Below are positions 15,986-28,368 of a stretch of DNA of 64,000 bases, piece by piece (the first letter of the stretch is position 1; the number at the start of each line of letters is the position of its first letter). Position numbers and translations under genes: made by a program. The DNA is taken from the NCBI GenBank assembly GCA_964496575.1, contig CAZCAC010000004.1, forward strand, positions 80,887 to 144,886. Direction: 5' to 3'. This DNA is from CAZCAC01 sp964496575. GTDB taxonomy: Bacteria; Planctomycetota; UBA1135; GCA-002686595. The notes under the pieces were generated by a model. It did no database searches and had not been told where the DNA came from. It saw nothing but the letters and a program-made list of their open reading frames with translations.

Positions 15986-17038
15986 TCACGCCAGGGGCTT
16001 GAAGGAACGCACCGTCTTGCGAAACGGATCCAGCGTGTGGATCCAACCCCGCTCGTCGACGGCCACGTCGAAGCCCGCCCCGACGCGGCAGTCGGCGCAC
16101 GCCTCCTTGGCCAGCTTCTTGTCGTCGACCAGGAAGTTCGGACCGGCGACCACGCCGACGAATTCGCCCTTCGGATCGTAGATCTTGATCCGTGCCAGCC
16201 CCTTCTCGCTGGTGATGAATCCACCGTCGGGGGTCATCGCGAAGTACACTGGATTGCAGCAGCCGCTGAGCCGTTCGATCTTCATGCCCGCCTCGCCCCA
16301 GGACGACTCGAACTGGCCGGAGAGGGTGTAGGACTCGACCCGCAGCCGACCGGGATTGGCGACCCACAGGTTGCCGTCGGGCGTCACCGACAGGTCGAAG
16401 TAGGGACTCGGCACGGCGAAGCCGGGGTTCTCCCCGTCGCCGATCTTGCCGAAGCGCGTCTGCACGTTGCCCTGGCGGTCGCAGACGATCACCTCGCGGT
16501 TCCCGGCGTCGGCGGCGTAGACCGATTCGCCGTAGGTGCTGATGGCGGTGAGGTAGGTGCGCTCGCCGAAGTTCTCGGTGCCGTACTGGCGATTGCCTTC
16601 GAGGTCGTACACGTCGAAGTGCTCGGCAAAACCGATGAAGAGCTCACCCTCGGCACTGACGTGCAGGCAGCGGGGCTCCTCGGCGAGCGAGATCTCGATC
16701 ATCAGTCCGCCGTCACGGCTGAAGGTGCGCACCGCCCGGTCACCAGCGACGAGCAGCCGATTCCCCGGCGCCGCCACGAGCCGGCCGGCACGATCGAAGC
16801 CGGTCTCGAACTGCCCCTCCGGCTCGAACATCAGGAGCTCGGGGTCCACAGTCTCGTATTTGCTCAGATCGTACTCCCACGGATTGCCCTGCGTCGCGGG
16901 AGGAGGCGTGCCCTTCCCGGGCTCGGCCCCGCGCCGCCGGAGCTTCTGCACCAGCCAGCCCCCGCCCGCCCCGACGCCGACCAGGGCGGTGCCGATAAAG
17001 CCGCGGCGCGTGATGTCGCTCTTTCGGGTATCAGCCAT
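15986..17038 (-). CDS. Tat-exported NHL-repeat beta-propeller protein
   Basis: 350 residues from the ATG at 17038, preferred over the longer frame because AGAGGA lies just upstream and a twin-arginine signal follows at once (ITRRGFIGTALVGVGAGGG). The mature part is a six-bladed NHL-type propeller with repeats such as FDRAGRLVAAPGNRLLVAGD, VTPDGNLWVANPGRLRVESY and TPDGGFITSEKGLARIKIYD. There are two local Cys pairs (SGCCNP and EACADCRV). Tat export suggests the protein folds, perhaps with a cofactor, before crossing the membrane. It is the first gene of a two-gene operon divergent from the redox operon and may be a periplasmic subunit or partner of that complex. Confidence 0.85.
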   Translation of the reverse strand: MADTRKSDITRRGFIGTALVGVGAGGGWLVQKLRRRGAEPGKGTPPPATQGNPWEYDLSKYETVDPELLMFEPEGQFETGFDRAGRLVAAPGNRLLVAGDRAVRTFSRDGGLMIEISLAEEPRCLHVSAEGELFIGFAEHFDVYDLEGNRQYGTENFGERTYLTAISTYGESVYAADAGNREVIVCDRQGNVQTRFGKIGDGENPGFAVPSPYFDLSVTPDGNLWVANPGRLRVESYTLSGQFESSWGEAGMKIERLSGCCNPVYFAMTPDGGFITSEKGLARIKIYDPKGEFVGVVAGPNFLVDDKKLAKEACADCRVGAGFDVAVDERGWIHTLDPFRKTVRSFKPLA

Positions 17039-17271
17039 CCGTTCCTCTGTTCCTGTCGCGCGTCGGCGCTCTCGAGCCTCCTGGAGAGATCTTCCCGGGT
17101 TCCATCTTCGGGTTCCCTGTCGCGCATACGATCCGCAGGTCGTACGTGACTTGATACCACGAGGCGATCCATCTTGCGACCCGGAGCGGCGAGGATTCCC
17201 GGCCGAGACGGGATCGGTTACTCTCACTTCCTATCCCTCGTCCGCCGCGAAAGGCGAGCGAGACCTCCTCA
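17039..17271. promoter_or_regulatory. Divergent promoter region of the redox locus
   Basis: A 233-base gap between the NHL gene (minus) and the first gene of the redox operon (plus), which must serve both transcription units. It contains two copies of CGGGTTCC (17095-17102 and 17109-17116) and two near-copies of a TTCCTGTCGCGC-like sequence at about 17051 and 17112. I could not assign promoter boxes with confidence. Confidence 0.45.
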
Positions 17272-18747
17272 ATGAACAGCAGGTACCTGAGCGCGTTGGC
17301 CGTGGGAGCCCTGGCCATCCCCGCCGTGGGGGGGATCGTGTGGTGGCTGGACTCCGCTCCGGCCGTGGTGCTCGAGACGCGGGTCACCGACGTCGCCGCC
17401 GAGACCGCGGCTGGCACAATGGGACCAGCAGCTGACGCCAAGCTGGAAGAGGTGGTCGACATCGAGGGGTCGTTCGTCGAGTTCGCGAGCGCCCCCATCG
17501 AGACGTCGGCCAGCTGGCCGCGGTTCCGCGGCGCCGACAGCAGCAACATCGTCGATGGCGGCGTTGCGCTCGCCGATGCGTGGGGCGAAGGCGGACCGCC
17601 CGTGCTCTGGTCCCACGACCTGGGCGAGGGGCATGCCGGTGCCGCGGTCTGGAACGGGCGCGTGTTCGTGCTCGACTACGACGAGGACGAACAGGGCGAC
17701 TCGCTGCGCTGCTTCTCCCTCGCCGACGGGACCGAGTACTGGCGGCGGTGGTACGTCGCCCCCACCAAGCGCAACCACGGCATCTCGCGCACGATCCCCG
17801 CGGTGACGGAGGAGTACACCGTCACCATCGGCCCCCGCTGCTTCGTGATGTGCGTCGACACTCCGAACGGCGCTTTCCGCTGGGGTATCGACCTCGTGCG
17901 CGAGTACGGCACGGAGGTCCCGCTCTGGTACACCGGACAGTGCCCCTTGATCGAGGAGGGGACGGCCGTCATCGCGCCGGTGGGCGGCGAGACCTTGATG
18001 ATCGGCGTCGACTGCGAGAGCGGCGAGGTCACCTGGAGCACGCCCAACCCCGGCACCTGGGACATGTCGCACTCCTCGATCATCCCGATGACGCTCCAGG
18101 GCAAGCGCATGTACGTGTACTGCGCGATCGGCGGGATCTGCGGCGTCTCCGCCGAAGCAGAGGATCTCGGGGAGCTCCAGTGGACCAGCACTGCCTGGAG
18201 CCACTCGGTCACCTCGCCTTCGGCGGTCGCCGTCGACGAGGAGCGCATCTTCCTGACCGCCGGGTACGGCGGCGGCAGCATGATGCTCGGCATCACGCGC
18301 GAGGGTGACGAGTTCACCGCCACGCCGCTCTTCGAGCTGGACAAGAAGATCTTCGGCTGCGAGCAGCAGACGCCTGTCTTCTACGACGGTCACGTCTTCG
18401 GCATCCTGCCCAAGGACGCCTCGGCGCTGCGCGGGCAGTTCGTCTGTCTCGACACCGACGGGAAGGTCGTGTGGTCGAGCGGAAAGACCGAGCGCTTCGG
18501 TCTGGGCCCCTTCCTGTTCGCCGACGGCAAGGTGCTGATCCTGGACGACGACGGGGAGTTGACGATGCTGCGCGCCTCCCTCGCCGGGTACGAGAAGCTG
18601 GCCCGCGCCAAGGTCCTCGACGGACACGACGCGTGGGCCCCGATGGCCCTCGTGGACGGCAAGCTGCTATTGCGAGATTCGAAGCGGATGATCTGCCTCG
18701 ACCTGAGTACTCCTGCGAATCCGACAGGAGGAGTGGACAATGGCTGA
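17272..18747 (+). CDS. PQQ-like beta-propeller protein, exported or anchored (redox operon gene 1)
   Basis: A 491-residue propeller protein. An N-terminal hydrophobic segment (about residues 6-26) acts as signal or anchor, then a spacer of about 60 residues leads to WPRFRGADSSNIVDGG, a variant of the planctomycete WPQWRG start. At least six blades follow (DGTEYWRRWY, SGEVTWSTPN, DGKVVWSSGK). It opens a six-gene run in which every junction is a short overlap or a gap of a few bases. That arrangement argues for a stoichiometric role with the iron-sulfur and flavin subunits rather than a free-standing dehydrogenase. Whether PQQ is bound cannot be told from the sequence. Confidence 0.85.
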   Translation: MNSRYLSALAVGALAIPAVGGIVWWLDSAPAVVLETRVTDVAAETAAGTMGPAADAKLEEVVDIEGSFVEFASAPIETSASWPRFRGADSSNIVDGGVALADAWGEGGPPVLWSHDLGEGHAGAAVWNGRVFVLDYDEDEQGDSLRCFSLADGTEYWRRWYVAPTKRNHGISRTIPAVTEEYTVTIGPRCFVMCVDTPNGAFRWGIDLVREYGTEVPLWYTGQCPLIEEGTAVIAPVGGETLMIGVDCESGEVTWSTPNPGTWDMSHSSIIPMTLQGKRMYVYCAIGGICGVSAEAEDLGELQWTSTAWSHSVTSPSAVAVDEERIFLTAGYGGGSMMLGITREGDEFTATPLFELDKKIFGCEQQTPVFYDGHVFGILPKDASALRGQFVCLDTDGKVVWSSGKTERFGLGPFLFADGKVLILDDDGELTMLRASLAGYEKLARAKVLDGHDAWAPMALVDGKLLLRDSKRMICLDLSTPANPTGGVDNG

Positions 18748-19321
18748 GAACCAGACCGAGCAGAAGAAGATCACGCGGATGGAGTTCCTATCCTCGGCCT
18801 GGGGCCGGGTCGCGGCCATCGCCGTCGGGCTGGTCGGAGGGCTCGCCGTCTTCCGTGGGCGACGCCACAACACGGTGTGGCAGATCGATCCGATGACCTG
18901 TGTGCAGTGCGGCAACTGCGCCACGCAATGCGTGCTCTCCCCCTCCGCCGTCAAGTGCGTCCAGAGCTATCCGATCTGCGGCTACTGCCGCCTCTGCTTC
19001 GGGTACTTCACGCCGGACGCACCCGAGCTGACCTCGGCGGCCGAGAACCAGATCTGCCCCACCGGGGCGATCGAGCGGGTCTTCATCGAGGATCCGTACT
19101 GGGAATACAACATCATCGAGGACCTCTGCATCGGCTGCTCCAAGTGCGTCAAGGCGTGCGAGGTCTTCGGCAACGCGTCCTTCTACTTGCAGATTCGCCA
19201 CGATGTCTGCGTGAACTGCAACACCTGCTCGATCGCCGAACACTGCCCGTCGGACTCCTTCAAGCGAGTTCCCGCCGACGACCCGTACATCCTCAAGCAC
19301 GACAACGAGGCGCTCTCGTGA
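18740..19321 (+). CDS. Membrane-anchored multi-[4Fe-4S] ferredoxin (redox operon gene 2)
   Basis: 193 residues. A single membrane segment lies near residues 22-40. It is followed by Cys clusters able to bind up to four [4Fe-4S] centres: CVQCGNCATQC, CGYCRLC with a later ICPTGAI, CIGCSKCVKAC, and CVNCNTCSIAEHC. The pattern resembles HycB/NrfC/RnfB-type electron-wire subunits. The reading frame overlaps the previous gene by eight bases and ends in a GTGA overlap with the next. It probably carries electrons between the cytoplasmic flavin subunits or the polyferredoxin and the propeller proteins. The side of the membrane is uncertain, because the N-terminus has no clear cleavable signal. Confidence 0.9.
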   Translation: MAENQTEQKKITRMEFLSSAWGRVAAIAVGLVGGLAVFRGRRHNTVWQIDPMTCVQCGNCATQCVLSPSAVKCVQSYPICGYCRLCFGYFTPDAPELTSAAENQICPTGAIERVFIEDPYWEYNIIEDLCIGCSKCVKACEVFGNASFYLQIRHDVCVNCNTCSIAEHCPSDSFKRVPADDPYILKHDNEALS

Positions 19322-20712
19322 GTTTGTGCGAGCGCCTCGCCGATCACCTCGCGCCCCGGCTTCCCCGGCGCGTGTACACCCTTCTCCTGCCGCTCCTCGT
19401 CTTCTTCGCCTCGCCCGCCGCCGCGGACGAGATGCGCTTCCCGAAGCCGGAATTCCAGTCCGGCTATGACTTCCCGCGCACGACCGTCCCCGTGCCGACC
19501 TCGGAGTGGCAGCAGTGGATCGACGCCGGCGTCCTCTTCGCCGCGCTGTCGCTCGCGAGCTGGCTGGCCGTCAAGAAGCGCTCGCGCAAGGGCCTCTTCG
19601 CCCTGATGCTCTTCTCGCTCGCGTACTTCGGTTTCTACAAGCAGGGCTGCGTCTGCCCGATCGGTTCGATCCAGAACGTCGCGCTGGGGCTCTTCAACTC
19701 GGCCTACGCGATCCCGCTCACGGTCCTGATCTTCTTCCTCTTGCCGCTCGTCTTCGCGCTCTTCCTCGGCCGGGTGTTCTGCTCCTCGGTCTGTGCGCTG
19801 GGGGCGATCCAGGACCTCGTGCTGCTGTGGCCGATCAAGGTGCCCAAGCGCGTCGGTCTCCTGCTCGGGATGTTCCCCTACGCCTACCTCGGCACGGGGA
19901 TCCTGCTGGCGGCGACCGGAACCGGCTTCATCATCTGCCGCTACGACCCGTTCATCGGCTTCTTCCGCCTCAATGGAAACGCGCCGTACCTCTACCTCGG
20001 CGCGGGCTTCCTGCTGATCGGGATGTTCGTCGGCCGGCCGTACTGCCGCTACCTCTGCCCCTACGGCATCCTCCTCGGCTGGATGTCCCGTTTCTCGAAG
20101 TGGCACCTCTCGATCACACCGACGAGCTGCGTCCAGTGCCGCCTCTGCGAGGAGTCCTGTCCCTTCGACCACATCGACAATCCCAACGAAGGCCTCGATC
20201 GCGAGGAGCGAACGAGCGGCGTCAAGCGGCTCGGCATCCTCCTCGCCTGCCTGCCGTTGATGGTCGGGGTCGGGGCCTGGGTCGGGCACCGGGCGGCGAT
20301 TCCGCTCTCGACCTACAACGACACGGTCCGGGTAGCGGAGCGGATCCTCCTGGAACAGGCCGACCCCTCCCTCGAGCAGAACCTCTACACCGAGGCCTTC
20401 CGCCAGCAGGGGATGTCCGAGGAGGAGCTCTTCGCGACCGCCGCCTCGATCCGGCGCAAGATGGACATCGGCGGCTGGATTCTCGGCGGCTTCCTCGGGC
20501 TGGTCGTCGCCTTCAAGCTGCTGCGGATGTCGATCACCCGCAACCAGCGCGACTACGAGGTGAACAAGCCGACCTGCTATAGTTGCGCGCGGTGCTGCCC
20601 CACGTGTCCCAGCGACGAGCTGCACCAGATCAACTTCCTGCCCGAGAGCCTGGGGATCGAGACCACGGACGAGGAGTCTTCAGAGCCACGGGAGCTGGTC
20701 GGAACGAGCTAG
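19318..20712 (+). CDS. NapH/NosR-like membrane polyferredoxin (redox operon gene 3)
   Basis: 464 residues from a GTG that overlaps the previous stop (GTGA at 19318-19321). There is an N-terminal hydrophobic signal-like segment, then about seven further membrane segments. Paired cysteine motifs at membrane borders (GCVCPIGSIQN, FCSSVCALGAIQD, CRYLCPYGILLGW) are the marks of the NapH/NosR/CcoG family. Two ferredoxin-like clusters follow, CVQCRLCEESCPFD and near the C-terminus CYSCARCCPTCPSDE. Such proteins pass electrons across the membrane between quinol or ferredoxin and periplasmic partners. The frame is open further upstream, but the GTG gives correct operon spacing and a sensible N-terminus. 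Confidence 0.88.
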   Translation: MSLCERLADHLAPRLPRRVYTLLLPLLVFFASPAAADEMRFPKPEFQSGYDFPRTTVPVPTSEWQQWIDAGVLFAALSLASWLAVKKRSRKGLFALMLFSLAYFGFYKQGCVCPIGSIQNVALGLFNSAYAIPLTVLIFFLLPLVFALFLGRVFCSSVCALGAIQDLVLLWPIKVPKRVGLLLGMFPYAYLGTGILLAATGTGFIICRYDPFIGFFRLNGNAPYLYLGAGFLLIGMFVGRPYCRYLCPYGILLGWMSRFSKWHLSITPTSCVQCRLCEESCPFDHIDNPNEGLDREERTSGVKRLGILLACLPLMVGVGAWVGHRAAIPLSTYNDTVRVAERILLEQADPSLEQNLYTEAFRQQGMSEEELFATAASIRRKMDIGGWILGGFLGLVVAFKLLRMSITRNQRDYEVNKPTCYSCARCCPTCPSDELHQINFLPESLGIETTDEESSEPRELVGTS

Positions 20713-20716
20713 ACCG

Positions 20717-22451
20717 ATGCGCGTCGTCGAGCACGAGAAGAACACCGGTGGATCCAAATACCAGATCGTGAGAGGAATCGGCATCACCGCCGGGATCTTC
20801 GCGCTGGTGCTGTGCGTCCTGATCATCGTCAACAACACGCACCTCCGCAACGCGGACCCGATGGCCAGCCCGGCGCTCGCCAGACTGATGGAGGAGCTGT
20901 CGGACAGCCCCGAGGACATGGAGCTGCGCGAGCAGATCCGCGAGCTCGACCTCCTGGCGCGTCGGGCCTACTTCGCCGGAGAGCGCTTCAACCAGATCGG
21001 GATCGTCCTCCTGCTCGTCTGCCTCGCGGTGATGGTGGGCGCGCTGAAGTACGCGGGACAGCTGATCAAGGGCGTGCCCTACCCCGACTCTTCCGATCCG
21101 AAGCGGGACCTGGTCGCCGAGGGTCGCTTCGCGCGCCGCGCCTTCGGAATGGGTTGGCTGGTCCTGGTCGGCTTCACCCTGGCGCTGGCGATTCCGTGGG
21201 AGAGCCCGCTGGACGAGAGCGGCGCCGAGAGCGCCGAGGCCGAGGAGATGGTCGTCGAGACGGGACCCGTCGAGGCCCTTCCCGCCGCACCTCCACCGCC
21301 GACGCGCGAGGAGCTGCTCCGTAACTGGCCGGCCTTCCTCGGCCCCGCCGCCGCCGTCGTCCCGGGGGACGCGCCGCCGATCCCCGAGACGATGGAGGAA
21401 GCCGTCGTCTGGAAGACGCCGATCCCGCTCTCCGGTTTCAGCTCCCCGATCATCTGGGAGGGAGCCCTCTTTCTCTCGGGAGGCTCCGAGGAGAAGTGCG
21501 AGGTCTACTGCTTCGACGTCGAGACCGGTGTCGAGCGATGGCGCCGCCCCGTCGAGGGATTCCCCGGTTCTCCGACCACCGCGCCGAAGGTCACCGCCGA
21601 CACCGGCTACGCGGCGGCGACGATGGCCACCGATGGCAACGCCGTCTTCGCCGTGTTCGCGAATGGCGACCTGGTCGCATTCGACCTCGATGGCGAACAG
21701 GTCTGGGGTCGCAACCTCGGGGTACCGGACAACCCCTACGGTCACGCCTCGTCGCTGGTGATCTTCGAGGACCTGTTGCTCGTGCAGTACGACCACCGCG
21801 AGGCGGGCTTTCTCTACGGAATCGACCTGCACAGCGGGGAGGCGCGCTGGGAGACGAAGCGCGATCTCGGCGCGAGCTGGGCCACGCCGCTCGTCTTCGA
21901 GCACGACGGGAAACCGCAGGTCGTGCTGAACGCCGCCGGCGCCGTCGTCTCCTACGATCCACGCACCGGCGACGAGCGGTGGCGGGTCGAGTGCCTCGAC
22001 GGCGCGGAGGTCGCCTGCACGCCGACCTACGCCGACGGCTTCATCTACGTGGCGGCCGATTACGCCGCCGTGGTCGCCATCGATCTCGCCTCGCAGAGCA
22101 TCGCGTGGGAGTACGCGGACCTCGTCCCCGGCGTCGCGACACCTCTCGCCGTCGGCGAGTACCTCGTCTGCGGCCTCAGCGACGGCGGCATCGCCTGCCT
22201 CAACGCGATGAGCGGCGAGGAGGTCTGGTTCGAGGTGACCGACGACGGCTTCTACGCCTCGCCCGTGCTCGTCGGAGAAGATATCTACCTGGTGGACCGC
22301 GCCGGAGTGATGCACGTGTTCACCCCGGGGGAGGAGTTCAAGTCGATCATCGACACTCCGTTCGAGGAGGAGGTCGTCTGCACCCCGGCCTTCGTGGGCG
22401 GCGACATGTACGTGCGCGGGGTGTCGCATCTCTACCGCATAGGATCGGACC

Positions 22452-22462
<11 letters not shown>
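20717..22462 (+). CDS. Membrane-anchored PQQ-like beta-propeller protein (redox operon gene 4)
   Basis: 581 residues in three parts. Three membrane segments lie near residues 20-40, 90-110 and 150-165, with a helical, charged stretch between the first two. A Pro/Ala/Glu-rich linker runs to about 200. A PQQ-like propeller follows, with NWPAFLGPAAAVVPGDAPP as its start motif and blades such as TGVERWRRPVEG, SGEARWETKRDL and TGDERWRVECLD. It starts four bases after the polyferredoxin stop and overlaps the next gene by 11 bases. The multi-pass anchor sets it apart from the first propeller of the operon and places it directly in the membrane with the polyferredoxin. Confidence 0.85.
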
Positions 22463-24844
<2,382 letters not shown>

Positions 24845-24848
<4 letters not shown>

Positions 24849-26425
24849 AGGTCACGATCGACGGCCAGGAGCTCGACGTCGACGAGCCGATCACGATCTA
24901 CCACGCCGCCAGGCAGCTGGGGATCGAGATCCCGACCATGTGCTACATGGAGGGATACGATCCGTTCACCTCGTGCATGATCTGCACCGTCAAGAACGTC
25001 ACCACGGGACAAAAGGTGCCCGCGTGCTCGGCCAAGGTCTCGGACGGGATGGTGGTCGAGACGCAGGACGAAGAGGTCAAGAAGTTCCGCCGCGCGACCC
25101 TCGACCTCCTCCTCTCCGACCACGTCGGTGACTGCACCGCTCCGTGCGAGCGCGGCTGCGGTGTACACATGGAGATCCCGAAGATGATCCGGGAGATCGC
25201 CGACGACGAGCTCGAGAGCGCCATCCGAACCGTGCGTCGCGACATGGCGATTCCGGCGATCCTCGAGCGCTCCTGCCATGGGCCCTGCGAGACGCCGTGC
25301 CGTCGCGGCAAGCACGATCAACCGCTGGCCATCCAGCAGCTGACTCGCTACGCCGCCGACTGGGACCTGCGCCGCGACGAACCGTTCGTTCCCGAGCGAG
25401 CGCCCGAGACGGGCAAGAGGGTCGCCATCGTTGGCGCCGGCACCACGGGACTCTCCGCGGCGTACTTCCTGGCGCTGAAGGGTCACGCCTGCGTCGTGTA
25501 CGAGAGAGAAGCGCGTGTTCTCGAGCGACTCCACGAGGCCGGCGAGCCAGGCGCGCTTCCCGACTGGGTGGTCGAGGGCGAGCTCCGCGTCCTGAAGGAG
25601 CTCGGGGTCGAGCTGCACCTCGGCTCCCGGGTCGGCGAGACGATCGCGTTCGATGAGCTGCGCGACGAGGCGGACGCGCTGGTGCTCGCGTGTGGGAAGC
25701 GCGAACCCGAGGAGCTCGAGGCCTTCGGGCTCGACATCGGAAAGAAGGGGCTGGTCGTGCACGGCACGACGGCGCAGACCTCGGAGCCTTCCGTCTTCGC
25801 CGCCGGCAACCTCGTGCGCCCCGACGCACGGATCCTGAAGTCGATGGCCGCCGCCCGGAACGTGGTCGAATGCGTCGATCAGTTCCTGCGTGACGCGCCG
25901 ATCGTCGGTCCCGTGCAGTTGTACGACCATACGATGGGCAAGCTGCTCGACGAGGAGATCGAGGTCTTTGTCTCCGGCGCGAGCCCCATCCCTCGCGTCG
26001 AACCGCCGGACCTCGTGCGCGACGGCTACGAGAAGCCTGACGCCGTGCTGGAGGCCACTCGCTGCATGCACTGCGATTGCCGCGAGAAGCACAACTGCAA
26101 GCTGCGCATCTACAGTGACGACTACGGCTCCAACCAGCGGCACTTCAAGGGCGAGCAACGCGCGACCTACGAGCACGTGAACCAGGACGCCGGCGCTGTC
26201 TACGAATCGGGCAAGTGCGTCAAGTGTGGTCTTTGCGTTCACGTTACGCGGCAGGAGGGGGAGTCACTCGGCTTCTCGTTCGTGGGACGCGGCTTCCACT
26301 TGAAGGCGGGTGTCTCCCTGGGCAAGACTCTCCCCGAGGGCCTGCAGAAGGTGGCTGACGAGGTCATCGAAGCCTGCCCGACCGGAGCTCTCGCGAAGAA
26401 CGAGAAGCAGGGCCGATCCGGGTAG
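24845..26425 (+). CDS. [2Fe-2S] ferredoxin / GltD-like flavoprotein fusion with shortened nucleotide-binding region
   Basis: 526 residues, overlapping the previous stop by four bases. Residues 1-75 are a NuoG-type [2Fe-2S] domain (C33, C44, C47, C61). Next comes a His/Cys cluster region, H93-x3-C97-x3-C101-x3-C105, a spacing unlike the usual NuoG H-x3-C-x2-C-x5-C, then GltD-type Cys (C144, C148, C152). A Rossmann motif VAIVGAGTTG at 193-202 binds FAD. The second Rossmann motif that binds NADPH in GltD is not visible and the flavin region is short. The C-terminus has CMHCDCREKHNC and CVKCGLC clusters. It likely accepts electrons from the NuoEF-like subunit and passes them to the membrane part. 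Confidence 0.9.
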
Positions 26426-26565
26426 ACGGATTCGAGGATCCGGCGTATCACCTAGGGAGGGCCCCGATCGAGCGGATCGACCGACCGGCCCCATGCGGAG
26501 CAACCCCGCTGCGCTTCTTTGGATCCCCGAACCCCAGATCAATACCCCTTCGAGAGGGAATCGGC

Positions 26566-28083
26566 ATGAAGATCAGTCACCGTCTCCTGGCTCTCATTCC
26601 CCTCGCCATCCTGGCCGGCCCGGCAATGGCGCAGTGGTCGACGGATAGCTTGTCCGTGGGACGCTACCAGCTCACCTCCACGACAGTTGGCACCAAGGCC
26701 ATCTTCGCCGGAGGCTTCACGGCTGCCGGCGCCGGTAGCGTCATCGTCGACATCTACGACTCCACGGCCGGCACCTGGTCGACTGCCAGCCTCTCCGCTC
26801 CGCGCGGCTACCTGGCTGCAGCCACGGTCGGCAGCAAGGCCATGTTCGCGGGAGGCCAGGATGGAGGCGTTACCTCGGACGTGGTGGACATCTACGATGA
26901 CGCGACGGGAACCTGGTCGACCGCCACACTCTCTCAGCCGAGGTACGGCCTGGCGGCCACCTCCGCTGGCAACCAGCTCTTCGTGGCGGGCGGCTGGGAC
27001 AACACCGGACCGCTCGACGTGATCGACGTCTACGACGACGTGGCCGGCACCTGGTCCGTCGACTACCTCTCGGCGGCGCGCGTCGATCTCGCGGCGGCTA
27101 CCGTCGGTACCAAGATCATCTTCGCCGGCGGCTGGGCCGGCGGGGCGCCGTCAGACATCGTCGACATCTACGACACGGCGACCTCGACGTGGTCGACCGC
27201 CATCCTCTCCGTGGCACGAGAGCGACTCGGCGCAGCGACGGTCGGGGACAAGGTCATCTTCGCCGGTGGCGGTGACGCGGCGGTCGGGAACAAAGATGCT
27301 ATCGACATCTACGACAGCACCAACGACACGTGGTCGACGGCCACGCTCTCTGCCCCGCGGGAGTTCCTGGGAGCCACCTCGGTCGGTTCTCTGGCGATCT
27401 TCGCGGGGGGCTGGAATGGAGTCGCGGGCAGTGCCAGCAGGGACGCGGATATCTACGACGAGAGCACGGGTACCTGGTCGACCTCGAACATCACCATCGC
27501 CCGCTGGGGACTGACCGCGACGACCGTGGGCCACATGGCGATGTTCGCGGGCGGCCAGGCGGCCGGCCCCAAGAAGCGGGTCGACATCTATCAGGCCTTC
27601 GACACCTTCTCCTTCTGCTTCGGAGATGTAGGGAGCGGCACGCCCTGCCCGTGCGGCAACGACAACGACGGCAGTGTCCCCGAGTCTGGTTGCGCCAACG
27701 GCATCTTCGCTTCCGGCGCCCAGCTGACCGGCTCCGGCGTGGCCAGCTTGACCAATGATACGCTGGTCCTGGCGGCCACCGGAATGGAGCCTTCCAACAG
27801 CGGACTCTACTTCCAGGCGAACAACGACCTCTCTCCGGGGAATATCTGGGGCGACGGCCTGCAGTGCGCCGGCGGGCAGCTGAAACGCCTCGGCGTTCGC
27901 TTCTCCGATGCGACCGGCTCTTCCGACACCTCCGGCTACGCGACGCCGATCTCGGTCAAGGCAGGGAACATCCTGGCCGGCGATACCAAGTACTACCAGT
28001 GCTGGTACCGCAACCCCACCAACTCGCCCTGTAGCCTGGACTTCAACACCTCCAATGGGTTCGCCGTGACCTGGCTGCCCTGA
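26566..28083 (+). CDS. Secreted kelch-repeat protein with shared C-terminal domain (paralogue A)
   Basis: 505 residues. The signal peptide is about residues 1-22 (ending AMAQ), with AGAGGG upstream of the ATG. Seven kelch-like blades of about 50 residues run to about 340, each with IFAGG and VDIYD..TGTWSTATLS units. A Cys-rich linker (FCFGDVGSGTPCPCGNDNDG) leads to a beta-rich C-terminal domain with WGDGLQCAGGQLKRLGVR and YYQCWYRNP, ending AVTWLP. The same C-terminal domain occurs on three other proteins here, which fits an outer-surface sorting or attachment role, though that is inference. Next to it lies its close paralogue, so the pair arose by tandem duplication. Confidence 0.88.
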   Translation: MKISHRLLALIPLAILAGPAMAQWSTDSLSVGRYQLTSTTVGTKAIFAGGFTAAGAGSVIVDIYDSTAGTWSTASLSAPRGYLAAATVGSKAMFAGGQDGGVTSDVVDIYDDATGTWSTATLSQPRYGLAATSAGNQLFVAGGWDNTGPLDVIDVYDDVAGTWSVDYLSAARVDLAAATVGTKIIFAGGWAGGAPSDIVDIYDTATSTWSTAILSVARERLGAATVGDKVIFAGGGDAAVGNKDAIDIYDSTNDTWSTATLSAPREFLGATSVGSLAIFAGGWNGVAGSASRDADIYDESTGTWSTSNITIARWGLTATTVGHMAMFAGGQAAGPKKRVDIYQAFDTFSFCFGDVGSGTPCPCGNDNDGSVPESGCANGIFASGAQLTGSGVASLTNDTLVLAATGMEPSNSGLYFQANNDLSPGNIWGDGLQCAGGQLKRLGVRFSDATGSSDTSGYATPISVKAGNILAGDTKYYQCWYRNPTNSPCSLDFNTSNGFAVTWLP

Positions 28084-28368
28084 GTGCGAATGCAGCACAC
28101 CCGCGGTGCGAATTCGCGCGCTGCGGGGGAGCCTGGAGACCCGAGGATCCTGGACCGGGACCGGCGTCCGACGCCACCCTGCCCGGGTCCTCGGGATTCT
28201 CGACCCTCGCTGCCCTCGTTGGAGAGGTAGTTGGTGCGGTGGTCCGACGAGCTCGCTCGGGAGAAGATCCGCCTGTGACCGATCGTTCCGTGGTGGATAC
28301 TCGATAGGGACGCCCCTTCCACCCGGGCCCGGAGAAGCCTCGAACCCCCATTCCGAGAAGGACCCCTG

